Assembly (NCBI GenBank): GCA_040387515.1
Contig: JAZKDP010000011.1
Coordinates: 62,001 to 126,000, forward strand
DNA: 64,000 nucleotides
Direction: 5' to 3'
Source of the DNA: Methylotenera_A sp040387515
GTDB taxonomy: Bacteria > Pseudomonadota > Gammaproteobacteria > Burkholderiales > Methylophilaceae
Of the stretch, positions 41,273 through 50,529 are shown piece after piece. Each line of letters opens with the position of its first letter. Positions within the stretch are counted from its first letter, which is position 1. A program made the translations under genes and the position numbers. The notes below the pieces were generated by a model. That model was given only the letters and a program-made list of their open reading frames with translations. It did no database searches and was not told the origin of the DNA.

Positions 41273-42061
41273 ATGTTTGAAACTCTTATGATTACGTTTA
41301 GAGAAGGCTTAGAAGCCTTTCTCATTATTGCAATCACCCTTGCCTATCTCACTAAAACGGGTGGCGAAAAACTCATTCCATCTGTGCGCAGCGCTTGTTA
41401 CGTAGCGGTTATTGCTTGTGTCATCTTGGGTATCGTATTGGCTAAAATTGGCGGACTTACCCCATTTTGGGAAGGCACGTTAGCATTAACAGCCGCCGTT
41501 TTAGTGATTAGCTGTACAGTGCATATGCTAAAAATGGGCAAGCACATGAAACGTGAAATTACGGGCGCAATCGATAAAGCCGTTGCAAACCCTGGCAATG
41601 GCGCAAAAGTGGCTATATTTGCTTTTGTATTGCTGATGATTGGCCGTGAAGGCTTAGAAGCCGCGACTATGATTGCTTCTTTAGCACAAAGTAATGACAG
41701 CACTAATTTAGTGATTGGTGGCGTGTTAGGTTTAATCGTAGCGGGCAGCGTTGCATGGGCATGGAGCAAATATGGCCATCGCATCAACTTAGGCTTATTT
41801 TTCCAAGTGACCGCCGTATTTATGGTGATATTCTCAATTCAATTACTCATTTATGCTTTCCATGAGCTTACTGAGTCTGTAGAGGTGTACAACTTAGGCA
41901 TTATTGACAATGCTTACTGGCACGCAGCTACCGAAGCTTACGGCCCTGAAGGTCGCATCGGCGCTTGGATTTCTTACAGCTTAGTTTTAGTGCCTGTGGC
42001 ATTTTTAGCTTACAGCTTTTTAACCAGCAAAAATCCAGCAAAATTGGTTAATAGTAATTAA
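41273..42061 (+). CDS. FTR1 family iron permease
   Basis: A 262-residue seven-helix membrane permease of the FTR1/EfeU family. The two REGLE motifs are present (FREGLEAFLI near the N-terminus and GREGLEAATM near residue 125), which bind ferric iron during passage. No efeO or efeB partner is adjacent, so the accompanying oxidase or reductase is elsewhere or absent. It stands alone between two hairpin regions, and a weak Fur-like sequence lies upstream. Confidence 0.9.
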   Translation: MFETLMITFREGLEAFLIIAITLAYLTKTGGEKLIPSVRSACYVAVIACVILGIVLAKIGGLTPFWEGTLALTAAVLVISCTVHMLKMGKHMKREITGAIDKAVANPGNGAKVAIFAFVLLMIGREGLEAATMIASLAQSNDSTNLVIGGVLGLIVAGSVAWAWSKYGHRINLGLFFQVTAVFMVIFSIQLLIYAFHELTESVEVYNLGIIDNAYWHAATEAYGPEGRIGAWISYSLVLVPVAFLAYSFLTSKNPAKLVNSN

Positions 42062-42090
42062 TCGTCATTTGTTCAGATTTTTAAAGCGAC

Positions 42091-42128
42091 TTTTAAGCTT
42101 AAATTTTTAAAGAAAATTAAGCTTAAAA
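42091..42128. terminator. Inverted repeat after FTR1 gene
   Basis: Perfect 12-bp arms TTTTAAGCTTAA and TTAAGCTTAAAA around a 14-nt AT-rich loop, 30 bp after the FTR1 stop. The U-run is at the foot of the stem on the minus strand, so termination on the plus strand is plausible but unproven. Confidence 0.5.
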
Positions 42129-42207
42129 AAGCGCATAACAGCAAAATCCTGCTGGGCAGACAAGCAGAAATTTAAAGTATTTAATCAGAATAGCCGTTGC
42201 GCTTTCT

Positions 42208-42221
42208 GTTAAAATAACGCT
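42208..42221 (+). promoter_or_regulatory. Candidate promoter of purL (extended -10)
   Basis: GTTAAAATAACGCT with TAAAAT at 42210-42215, 33 bp before the purL start. Nearly identical to the dapD element; no clear -35. Confidence 0.45.
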
Positions 42222-42248
42222 AATTTTTTAACTTTTTCAACTGCTTAC

Positions 42249-45200
42249 TTGCCCATGCCCAGCCCTTCATTTTTAAGCCTTCGCGGCAGTCCTGCGTTAT
42301 CACCCTTTCGTCTTGATAAGCTCTACGCCACCTTAAAACAATCAGCACCCAGCATTTCGCATATTTATGCAGAGTTTATGCATTTTGCATTCAGTGACGA
42401 GCCGCTCAGCGACACGCAACAACAATCGCTTAAACAGATTCTCACTTATGGTCCGCAGGCATCACTGGAAGAGCCTATAGGCACGTTGTTTTTAGTGGTT
42501 CCGCGTATTGGCACTATTTCACCTTGGGCATCGCGCGCAACCGATATTGCGCATAATTGTGGGTTAAATAGCGTATTGCGTATTGAGCGTGGCATCGGGT
42601 TTTACGTCACCACGGCAAACAACAAGCCTTTGAGTGATGCTGAAAAAAGTGCATTCAAAGCAATCGTTCAAGATCGCATGACGGAAACGGTTTTAAATAA
42701 TGCGGATGATGCTCAGAAGTTATTTCACAGCGCAGAGCCCAAACCATTAAATAGCATTGATATATTACAAGGTGGCAAAGTTGCATTGAATGCGGCGAAT
42801 AATGAAATGGGATTAGCCTTATCACCGGATGAAGTAGATTATCTGGTTGAAAATTTTAGCAAAATTGGCCGCAACCCGACCGATGTTGAGCTAATGATGT
42901 TCGCGCAAGCCAACTCTGAACATTGTCGCCATAAGATATTCAATGCTGATTGGGTGATTGACGGTGAAGCGCAAGACATTTCACTGTTTGGCATGATACG
43001 CAACACGCACAAGCTTAACCCTGGTCATACTGTTGTCGCATATTCAGACAACTCGTCTATTGTTGCTGGTCAAAAAACACAGCGTTTTTACCCAAACTCT
43101 TCAGGTGAATATGGCTTTAATGAAGAGGACATGCACTACTTAATGAAAGTAGAAACGCATAATCATCCGACTGCCATTTCACCTTTCGCTGGTGCAGCAA
43201 CAGGCGCAGGTGGTGAGATTCGGGATGAAGGCGCAACAGGTATTGGCTCTAAACCAAAAGCTGGCTTAACCGGTTTTTCAGTATCGAATTTGAATATTCC
43301 TGATTTTAATCAGCCTTGGGAAAAGCCATACGGCAAACCTGGCCGCATTGCTACACCGTTACAGATTATGACCGATGGCCCATTAGGTGGCGCGGCGTAT
43401 AACAATGAATTTGGTCGCCCTAATATTGCCGGCTATTTCCGTACGTTTGAGCTGGAAGCTGCTGATGTAGATGGCAAATCAGAAGTGCGTGGCTACCACA
43501 AACCTATTATGCTGGCTGGCGGTGTGGGTAATATTTCAGCCGACCATTCGCATAAAAATGCCATTCCTGCAGGCGCAGCGCTTATTCAACTAGGCGGGCC
43601 AGCTATGTTAATCGGCTTGGGCGGCGGTGCGGCATCCAGTATGGATACTGGTAGCAATACCGAAAACCTAGATTTTGATTCCGTGCAGCGCGGCAACCCA
43701 GAGTTACAACGTCGTGCGCAAGAAGTCATTGACCGTTGCTGGCAATTGGGCGATAAAAACCCTATTTTAAGCATTCATGATGTCGGTGCTGGCGGCATTT
43801 CAAATGCATTCCCTGAACTGGTGAATGACGCAAAAGTAGGCGCCGCTTTTCAATTGCGCGATGTGCATAACGAAGAACCTGGGATGTCACCGCGTGAGCT
43901 TTGGAGCAATGAATCGCAAGAACGTTATGTGATGGCAGTATTGCAGGAAGATTTACCGCGTTTTAAAGCTTTGTGTGAGCGCGAGCGCTGCCCATTTGCC
44001 ATTGTGGGTTATGCCACAGAAGAGCGACATTTAACCGTTGCCGACAATCATTTTAATAACAATCCTGTTGATATGGATTTAAGCGTTTTGCTCGGCAAAC
44101 CGCCAAAAATGACACGCGATGTAAAAAGCGTAGCCAAAAATTTAAGCGCTTTTGATACTAGTAACATTGATTTAAAAGATGCCGTAGCGCGCGTATTAAG
44201 ACTGCCTGGCGTTGCAGATAAAACATTCTTGATCACCATCGGCGACCGCACTGTAACTGGTTTAATTGCACGCGATCAAATGGTCGGCCCATGGCAAATA
44301 CCAGTCAGCGATGTTGCCGTTACGTTGGCAGGCTACGAAACCAATGCTGGCGAAGCATTTGCCATCGGCGAACGCGCGCCAATCGCATTGATTGATGCGC
44401 CGGCATCCGGTCGCATGGCGATTGGTGAAGCGATTACCAACATTGCAGCTGCGTCCATTGACGACATCAGTAATTTAAAACTTTCCGCCAATTGGATGGC
44501 GCCTGCAGGTCATGCGGGTGAAGATGCCGCACTATTTGCAACCGTAAAAGCAGTAGGCATGGAACTGTGCCCGGCGCTCGGCATTAGCATTCCTGTCGGC
44601 AAGGATTCCATGAGCATGAAAACCGTGTGGGAAGATGGTGATACCAAAAAAGCCGTGACTTCTCCTATTTCATTAGTGGTGACAGCTTTTGCCAATACTT
44701 TAGATGCACGAAAAACGTTAACACCACAATTAAGAACCGATTTAGGCGAAACTAAGCTACTTTTAATCGACTTAGGTAATGGCAAAAACCGCATGGGCGG
44801 TAGCAGCCTAGCGCAAGTGTATGGACAATTAGGTGACACTGCGCCAGACGTTGATAATCCAGCGCAGCTAAAAGATTTTTTCGCATCTATTCAACAACTG
44901 AATGCTGACGGCAAGCTACTGGCTTATCATGACAGAAGTGATGGCGGCTTGTTCGCAACGCTAACCGAAATGGCATTTGCAGGCCACTGTGGAATAGATG
45001 TTGATATTACTGATTTGCAAGGCGATGCAGCAAGCGCGCTATTTAACGAAGAGTTAGGTGCGGTTATTCAAGTACGCACAGCTGATGCAAATGCAGTTTT
45101 AACTCAACTTAAACAATCATTAAGCGCCCATCTGATTGGGTCTGTTACCAATCAAAATCAAATCAATATCACTAAAAACGGCCAAACCATTTTGACTGAC

Positions 45201-46175
45201 AGTCGCGTCAATCTGCATCGTATGTGGTCTGAAACGACTTACCGCATGCAAAGTCTGCGCGATAATCCTGTGTGTGCACAACAAGAATATGACCGCATTT
45301 TAAATGACGCGGATTCGGGCTTACATGCGCACGTAACATTTGATATTAATCAAAATATTGCAGCGCCTTACATTAACACTGACGCTAAACCAAAAATGGC
45401 GATTCTGCGCGAACAAGGTGTGAATGGCCAAGTGGAAATGGCCGCAGCATTCGACCGCGCAGGCTTTACCAGTGTGGATGTGCACATGAGTGATGTCATC
45501 AGCGGCCGTGTTAAATTAAAAGACTTTGCAGGCTTAGTGGCGTGTGGCGGCTTTAGTTATGGCGATGTTTTAGGCGCAGGCGAAGGCTGGGCGAAATCGA
45601 TTTTATTTAATAGCCGTGCCAATGATGAATTCAGTGCATTCTTTAATCGCACCGATTCATTCGCGCTTGGCGTCTGTAACGGCTGCCAAATGATGAGTAA
45701 TTTGCACAGCATTATTCCTGGCTCTGAACATTGGCCGCATTTCGTCAAAAATAAATCTGAACAGTTTGAAGCACGCATGGCGATGGTTGAGGTATTAGAA
45801 TCACCGTCCATTTTCTTTAACGGCATGGCTGGTAGCCGTATGCCGATTGCTGTTGCACATGGCGAAGGCTTTGCGGAATTTTCTGCAATAAGCGCTGTCA
45901 ACAGTGTGCTGGATAAAAAGTTGGTGACGATGCGCTTTGTTGAACCTACCTTAACATCAGGTGCGTCAACGCCAACTGAAATTTACCCGTTTAACCCTAA
46001 CGGTTCGCCGCTAGGAATTACGGGCTTAACTACGCAAGATGGGCGGTTCAGCATTATGATGCCGCATCCTGAAAGGGTATTTAGGGCAGTACAACATTCA
46101 TGGCGTCCTGATGATTGGTTAGAAGATGCGCCTTGGATGCGAATGTTCCGAAATGCCAGAAAATACGTAGATTAA
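42249..46175 (+). CDS. purL: Phosphoribosylformylglycinamidine synthase
   Basis: Large single-chain FGAM synthase of purine biosynthesis: it converts FGAR, glutamine and ATP to FGAM. It has an N-terminal PurS-like domain, the FGAM synthase core with NSEHCRHKIFNADW, VETHNHPTAISPF and GGGAASSM, and a C-terminal class I glutaminase with nucleophile Cys in LGVCNGCQMMSNL and the His/Glu pair in MMPHPERVF. At 1308 residues it matches the large proteobacterial type. It is a single gene with a promoter-like element and hairpins upstream. Confidence 0.97.
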   Translation: MPMPSPSFLSLRGSPALSPFRLDKLYATLKQSAPSISHIYAEFMHFAFSDEPLSDTQQQSLKQILTYGPQASLEEPIGTLFLVVPRIGTISPWASRATDIAHNCGLNSVLRIERGIGFYVTTANNKPLSDAEKSAFKAIVQDRMTETVLNNADDAQKLFHSAEPKPLNSIDILQGGKVALNAANNEMGLALSPDEVDYLVENFSKIGRNPTDVELMMFAQANSEHCRHKIFNADWVIDGEAQDISLFGMIRNTHKLNPGHTVVAYSDNSSIVAGQKTQRFYPNSSGEYGFNEEDMHYLMKVETHNHPTAISPFAGAATGAGGEIRDEGATGIGSKPKAGLTGFSVSNLNIPDFNQPWEKPYGKPGRIATPLQIMTDGPLGGAAYNNEFGRPNIAGYFRTFELEAADVDGKSEVRGYHKPIMLAGGVGNISADHSHKNAIPAGAALIQLGGPAMLIGLGGGAASSMDTGSNTENLDFDSVQRGNPELQRRAQEVIDRCWQLGDKNPILSIHDVGAGGISNAFPELVNDAKVGAAFQLRDVHNEEPGMSPRELWSNESQERYVMAVLQEDLPRFKALCERERCPFAIVGYATEERHLTVADNHFNNNPVDMDLSVLLGKPPKMTRDVKSVAKNLSAFDTSNIDLKDAVARVLRLPGVADKTFLITIGDRTVTGLIARDQMVGPWQIPVSDVAVTLAGYETNAGEAFAIGERAPIALIDAPASGRMAIGEAITNIAAASIDDISNLKLSANWMAPAGHAGEDAALFATVKAVGMELCPALGISIPVGKDSMSMKTVWEDGDTKKAVTSPISLVVTAFANTLDARKTLTPQLRTDLGETKLLLIDLGNGKNRMGGSSLAQVYGQLGDTAPDVDNPAQLKDFFASIQQLNADGKLLAYHDRSDGGLFATLTEMAFAGHCGIDVDITDLQGDAASALFNEELGAVIQVRTADANAVLTQLKQSLSAHLIGSVTNQNQINITKNGQTILTDSRVNLHRMWSETTYRMQSLRDNPVCAQQEYDRILNDADSGLHAHVTFDINQNIAAPYINTDAKPKMAILREQGVNGQVEMAAAFDRAGFTSVDVHMSDVISGRVKLKDFAGLVACGGFSYGDVLGAGEGWAKSILFNSRANDEFSAFFNRTDSFALGVCNGCQMMSNLHSIIPGSEHWPHFVKNKSEQFEARMAMVEVLESPSIFFNGMAGSRMPIAVAHGEGFAEFSAISAVNSVLDKKLVTMRFVEPTLTSGASTPTEIYPFNPNGSPLGITGLTTQDGRFSIMMPHPERVFRAVQHSWRPDDWLEDAPWMRMFRNARKYVD

Positions 46176-46286
46176 TACGCTAGTTTTAATGGTATGGTTT
46201 AGCTAGTTAGCAATGTGTTAACAATGTTGGTTTATTTAAAATGGCATTTTGCCAAACAAAATTTTATAAGGTTGGAGATAATTAGA

Positions 46287-46778
46287 ATGAACAAATTAAA
46301 AGCACTTTTTGCAGTTTTGGCTTTAAGTTTATCAATGCATGCATCCGCAATGACAGATGATGACTCTGTTATATTTACCTCTGCTATTGGCAGTGGTGAT
46401 TTGAAAGTTGTGAAACAATACGTTGCCAAAGATCCTAAAGTGGTCAATGAAAAATTCTTTGCTTGGTCACCCATTCAAATGGCTGCGACCAAAGGCAAGC
46501 TTGAAATGGTGAAATATTTAAAAGAAAAAGGTGCAGATATCGATTACGTGCATCCAGTCACACACATGACTGCATTTCACTTAGCGGCTTTTGATAACTA
46601 CGACGACATTGTCAATTATCTGGCTAAAAGCGGCGCTGATATCCAGAAAAAAATGAAGGGCGATATTTCAATTGTTCGCGTGATGAAAGATGAAGGCGAG
46701 CGCGGTGCAAATATGGTTAAATTATTAACCTCGCTTGGTGTTAAAGAGGATGGTTGCGTAGATGACAAATGTTTCTAA
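46287..46778 (+). CDS. Exported ankyrin-repeat protein
   Basis: About 163 residues from the ATG at 46287, which follows GGAGA and gives a clean signal peptide (MNKLKALFAVLALSLSMHASA). The frame is open from a GTG at 46215, but that leader is not signal-like. It contains about three ankyrin repeats (WSPIQMAATKGKLEMVKYLKEKGADIDY; MTAFHLAAFDNYDDIVNYLAKSGADI) and two C-terminal cysteines. Periplasmic ankyrin proteins usually mediate protein contacts; here the partner is unknown. The next genes encode a cytochrome c and an FAD protein. Confidence 0.8.
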   Translation: MNKLKALFAVLALSLSMHASAMTDDDSVIFTSAIGSGDLKVVKQYVAKDPKVVNEKFFAWSPIQMAATKGKLEMVKYLKEKGADIDYVHPVTHMTAFHLAAFDNYDDIVNYLAKSGADIQKKMKGDISIVRVMKDEGERGANMVKLLTSLGVKEDGCVDDKCF

Positions 46779-46882
46779 TGAAGACAACCATACTGCATGT
46801 ATTTTGTAGCGTGATTTAAGTCACAATAGAACCAAGTTAATCTGTTTAATATGGTGTTTTTAATTAAAACAATAAACACTAA

Positions 46883-47263
46883 ATGATTAATAAAAAATTA
46901 GTTTCAAGTTTTATTCTCATATCCTCAGCGGCTTTGCCTATATTAAGCATCGCCGCTGAGGATATTGTTTTATCTGCCCCCAATTTACACATTCGCACAT
47001 TGGCGGCTTCATGCGCTGCCTGTCATGGCAGCAATGGAAATGCATTAGCAGGCAACGCCATATTGGCTGGCATGGATAAAAATTATTTCACCGCTCAAAT
47101 GCTGGCTTTCAAAAATGGTGACAAGCCAGCGACAGTCATGCACCGCCACGCTAAAGGTTTGCAAGTTGATGAGATTAATCAGCTAGCAGAATATTTTTCT
47201 GCGCAGGAACCTACCCTCGCTACTAGCCCTAAGACGCAAAAATTACAGGCTAATCATGACTAA
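46883..47263 (+). CDS. Monohaem cytochrome c, likely FccA-type partner
   Basis: A 126-residue periplasmic class I cytochrome c: signal peptide, haem site CAACH (Cys44, Cys47, His48) and probable axial Met in ATVMHRHAKGL. It overlaps the following FAD-protein gene by 8 bp. By analogy with flavocytochrome c sulfide dehydrogenases it is probably the electron-accepting subunit of that flavoprotein. At this size it carries one haem, as in the simpler FccAB enzymes. Confidence 0.88.
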   Translation: MINKKLVSSFILISSAALPILSIAAEDIVLSAPNLHIRTLAASCAACHGSNGNALAGNAILAGMDKNYFTAQMLAFKNGDKPATVMHRHAKGLQVDEINQLAEYFSAQEPTLATSPKTQKLQANHD

Positions 47264-48575
47264 ATCTAAACCAGACAAGGCCAAACAAAATAGTATTGAC
47301 AATAGCCGCCGTGATTTTATTAAAACAGCTGGTATTACTAGCCTTTTAATATCCAGTTATCCATTCATCAGCGGCTGTGCCGCCAATAGTCAAAAACCGA
47401 CAATAGGCCGCGTAATTGTGATCGGAGGAGGTTATGCAGGCGCAACGGCTGCAAAGTACATCCGCATGTGGAGCGCTAATAGTATTGATGTAGTTGTGAT
47501 TGAAAAATCCAGCCAATTTGTATCTTGCCCGCTCAGCAATTTGGTTTTGGGTGGTAGTAAATCGATTAATGACCTGACTTTTGGTTATGATTTACTGCAA
47601 AAAAACCATGGTGTGCAATGGGTGAATGATGAAGTGACCGCAATTGATGTCGCCACTAAAAAAGTGACCATGAAGCGCGGCGAAATCAGTTATGACCGCT
47701 TAATCATCGCGCCGGGCGTTGATTTTGTCTACGACACTTTACCCAATTTACGATCCACAGCAGCACAAGAAAAAATCCCACACGCTTGGAAAGCAGGCTG
47801 GCAAACCGTTAGCTTGCGCAAGCAATTAGAAAGCATGCCAAACGGTGGTTCCTTTGTGATGTCTATTCCCAAAGAGCCCTACCGCTGCCCGCCCGGCCCT
47901 TATGAACGTGCTTGCCAAGTTGCGAGCTACTTCAAAAAACATAAACCGAATAGCAAAGTTATTGTGCTGGACGCCAACCCAGAAATCACCTCTAAAAAGG
48001 GCTTATTTACTAAAGTTTTTGCTGAGGAATATGCAGGCATTATTGATTACCGTCCCAACAACGTGGTGCTAGAAGTAGATATCGCCAACAAAATAATTAA
48101 AACAGATTTTGAAACGGTTTCTGCTGATGTGATGAATATTATTCCACCGCAACGCGCAGGAAAACCTGCACAAATGGCGGGTTTAAATAACATTGATAAA
48201 CGCTGGTGCGAAGTGGATTTTTTAACCTATGAATCTAAACTCGCACCGAATATTCATGTCATTGGTGATTCTGTTTCAGCCGCATTGCCGAAATCGGCAC
48301 ACATGGCAACGAGTCAGGCGCGCGTATGTGCCAGTGCAATTGTTGAGTTAATGCAGCATCGCACACCAGACCCTAGCCCTGTTTTTGCGAATACCTGCTA
48401 CAGTTACGTGGATGATAAACAAGCCATGCATGTCGCCAATGTGTATCGCTATGACGCAACAAAAAAAATCATGCGCTCAGCCGAAGGGGGTGGCGTTTCA
48501 CTCAAACCATCCGAATTAGAAGGTCATTATGCTGGTGCATGGGCGACTAATATTTGGTCGGATGTGTTAACTTAA
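47256..48575 (+). CDS. fccB: Flavocytochrome c sulfide dehydrogenase-type flavoprotein
   Basis: A 439-residue FAD protein exported by the Tat route (SRRDFIKTAG near the N-terminus). The dinucleotide-binding motif is VIVIGGGYAGATAA, and VSCPLSNLVLGG and VIGDSVSAALPKSAHMATSQ match the FccB/SoxF family. The redox cysteine pair expected for sulfide oxidation seems present (in YRCPPGPYERAC and in KRWCEVD). The preceding cytochrome gene overlaps by 8 bp. Likely sulfide:cytochrome c oxidoreductase; in a methylotroph the physiological donor could differ, so the substrate is an inference. Confidence 0.85.
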   Translation: MTKSKPDKAKQNSIDNSRRDFIKTAGITSLLISSYPFISGCAANSQKPTIGRVIVIGGGYAGATAAKYIRMWSANSIDVVVIEKSSQFVSCPLSNLVLGGSKSINDLTFGYDLLQKNHGVQWVNDEVTAIDVATKKVTMKRGEISYDRLIIAPGVDFVYDTLPNLRSTAAQEKIPHAWKAGWQTVSLRKQLESMPNGGSFVMSIPKEPYRCPPGPYERACQVASYFKKHKPNSKVIVLDANPEITSKKGLFTKVFAEEYAGIIDYRPNNVVLEVDIANKIIKTDFETVSADVMNIIPPQRAGKPAQMAGLNNIDKRWCEVDFLTYESKLAPNIHVIGDSVSAALPKSAHMATSQARVCASAIVELMQHRTPDPSPVFANTCYSYVDDKQAMHVANVYRYDATKKIMRSAEGGGVSLKPSELEGHYAGAWATNIWSDVLT

Positions 48576-48614
48576 CCCTCAGTAATATCTCATTTTTTAT
48601 GACTGTAAAATAAT

Positions 48615-49829
48615 ATGTTAAGTGCCTTCTTTAATAAAATTGGTTTGTATGCATCCTTTGCACTATGCCAAGTGAGCAATTTTGGCTGTGCTTATGGCGC
48701 GGAATCAATAGAGCCGCCCTCTAATCTACAGCTTAAATTACCCGCTGGGTTTCAAGTGAGTATATTTGCCAAACTGGCTGAAAACTATGGTCAACCACGC
48801 ATGCTGGCGATTGATAAGCAAGGTCGCTTGTACGCGGCTTTAGCCAGCACCAATCAAGTTGTTATGTTGCCAGATGCCAACGCTGACGGCATTGCTGAAG
48901 CGCCTGTTGTGATTGCGAGCAATTTAAATTCGCCTAATAGCTTAGTTTTAATTGATGACACCATGTTAATCGCCAATCAAAATGGCGTGGTTAAATTGAC
49001 GCGTAATGGGGAAAGGTGGTCAGCACCACAGCCTTTTATCAGCAATTTAGCTTTTGGGCATCACACGCAAAAAACCCTCAAACTTGGTCCGGATAACCAC
49101 CTGTACATCAATATTGGTTCCAGCTGCAACGTATGCACAGAAGCGGATCATTCACGTGCAACCATCCAGCGTTATACCTTAGAAGGCAAACCTGCTGGCA
49201 GCTTAGTGACACTTGGCAGGCATGCAGGGGACCCGACATGGGCAAGAGGTTTGCGCAACAGCCAAGGCTTTGCGTGGCACCCTAAAACAGGCGCGATGTT
49301 TGCCACCAACAATGGTTCGGATATGCGTTCCAGTACCAAAAATGGTAAAGTAAATGATGAAATACCGCCTGAACATTTGAATAAAATTGAGGCTGGCAAA
49401 CATTATGGCTGGCCTTATTGCTGGGGCGAGCAAATACAGGATCCAAATTTTGTAGGTGAAGCCAATTTTTGCCAAACCAGCACGCCGCCTGCAATTACCT
49501 TTATTTCGCACTCAACGCCGATTGGCATTACTTTTTTAGACAAAACCAATTGGCCAGCAGAATATAAAAATGATGCAATCGTCGCTTTACATGGTTCATG
49601 GAATCGTCAAAACCCCAGCGGCTATAAGCTGATGCGTGTAAAATTTAATGGCGACAAACCGACTGAGGTGACTGATTTTGCAACTGGCTGGCTGAATACC
49701 AATCAAGAAAAAGGTAGCACCAACGTTTGGGGCAGGCCGATCGATGTGATTGTTGGTGCAGACGGCGCATTATATGTGTCTGATGATCGCGCTGGCTACA
49801 TTTACCGCATCACCCACAAGCCAAATTAA
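48615..49829 (+). CDS. PQQ-dependent glucose/sorbosone dehydrogenase-like protein
   Basis: A 404-residue exported six-bladed beta-propeller of the soluble glucose dehydrogenase/sorbosone dehydrogenase family. The blade with the candidate catalytic His is FGHHTQKTLKLGPDNHLYINIGSSC. NNGSDMR, EIPPEHLNKIEAGKHYGWPYCWG and YKNDAIVALHGSWNRQNPSGYK are standard signatures. PQQ use is inferred from the family and fits an organism that already needs PQQ for MxaF. It lies 39 bp after the flavoprotein gene. The substrate is not predictable. Confidence 0.85.
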   Translation: MLSAFFNKIGLYASFALCQVSNFGCAYGAESIEPPSNLQLKLPAGFQVSIFAKLAENYGQPRMLAIDKQGRLYAALASTNQVVMLPDANADGIAEAPVVIASNLNSPNSLVLIDDTMLIANQNGVVKLTRNGERWSAPQPFISNLAFGHHTQKTLKLGPDNHLYINIGSSCNVCTEADHSRATIQRYTLEGKPAGSLVTLGRHAGDPTWARGLRNSQGFAWHPKTGAMFATNNGSDMRSSTKNGKVNDEIPPEHLNKIEAGKHYGWPYCWGEQIQDPNFVGEANFCQTSTPPAITFISHSTPIGITFLDKTNWPAEYKNDAIVALHGSWNRQNPSGYKLMRVKFNGDKPTEVTDFATGWLNTNQEKGSTNVWGRPIDVIVGADGALYVSDDRAGYIYRITHKPN

Positions 49830-49872
49830 GCAATAATTAAGTACTTTTATCCACATAAAATTAAGACCAATT

Positions 49873-50475
49873 ATGACTCTTCATCGACTATTAAAACCAT
49901 TTTCTTGGTTGCTACTGAGCTTATTTATAAGCAATGTTGCACTGGCTGCAAGCGCCAAATTACCAGGCAATATCGCCGTACATATTGCCAAAACTCACTA
50001 TGAACATCCTGTGCGTTTGCTGCATCCCTTTTTAAATGTGTGGCACATGAAAGGTCCACTTGCAGAAAAAGCGGCACTGAAAACACTTGAAAAACGTTTC
50101 GAAAACATTCAACTTTGTGCAACCAGCGATAACGCCAATGTTGTTTTGTTATTAGAGCCACATATGTTTTACAACCCGCAGATGCGCGTGTTTCATGGCG
50201 AAATAATCGCCAGAGTATTTATCAATACAACAGAGTTAAATGATTTAGAAAAACCGATTATTACCATTAAAAAACAAGCGCAGCAGAATGGTGATTTAGG
50301 TATCAAGCCTGATTTTTATATGGAAAAAGCCTATGTTAAAGCCATGGATAAAATCATTAAAAAATTAGAAGCCGACAAGACGTTTTTATCCGTAATCAAT
50401 ACCGTACAAAAAGGCAATGCAAAATCATTATGTTCTGCGCTAGACGATTTACCCGTTGCTAAGATTTATTATTAA
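49873..50475 (+). CDS. Exported protein of unknown function
   Basis: A 200-residue protein with a clear signal peptide (LLLSLFISNVALA). The mature part has ANVVLLLEPHMFYNPQMRVFHGEIIARVFI and a helical, lysine-rich C-terminal region with one cysteine (KSLCSAL) and another at LCATS. No family is recognised. It sits between the PQQ-type dehydrogenase and a second beta-propeller gene, all in one direction with short gaps, so a shared periplasmic role is possible. Confidence 0.6.
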   Translation: MTLHRLLKPFSWLLLSLFISNVALAASAKLPGNIAVHIAKTHYEHPVRLLHPFLNVWHMKGPLAEKAALKTLEKRFENIQLCATSDNANVVLLLEPHMFYNPQMRVFHGEIIARVFINTTELNDLEKPIITIKKQAQQNGDLGIKPDFYMEKAYVKAMDKIIKKLEADKTFLSVINTVQKGNAKSLCSALDDLPVAKIYY

Positions 50476-50529
50476 TTAAATATTAATAACGAGCCCACTT
50501 TTAAAAATTCTCGAAAAGGTTGATATCAC

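Noticed and set aside
49203..49511. Minus-strand frames opposite the PQQ-type dehydrogenase
   Set aside because: Cys/Arg/Pro-rich shadow translations opposite a well-supported propeller gene.
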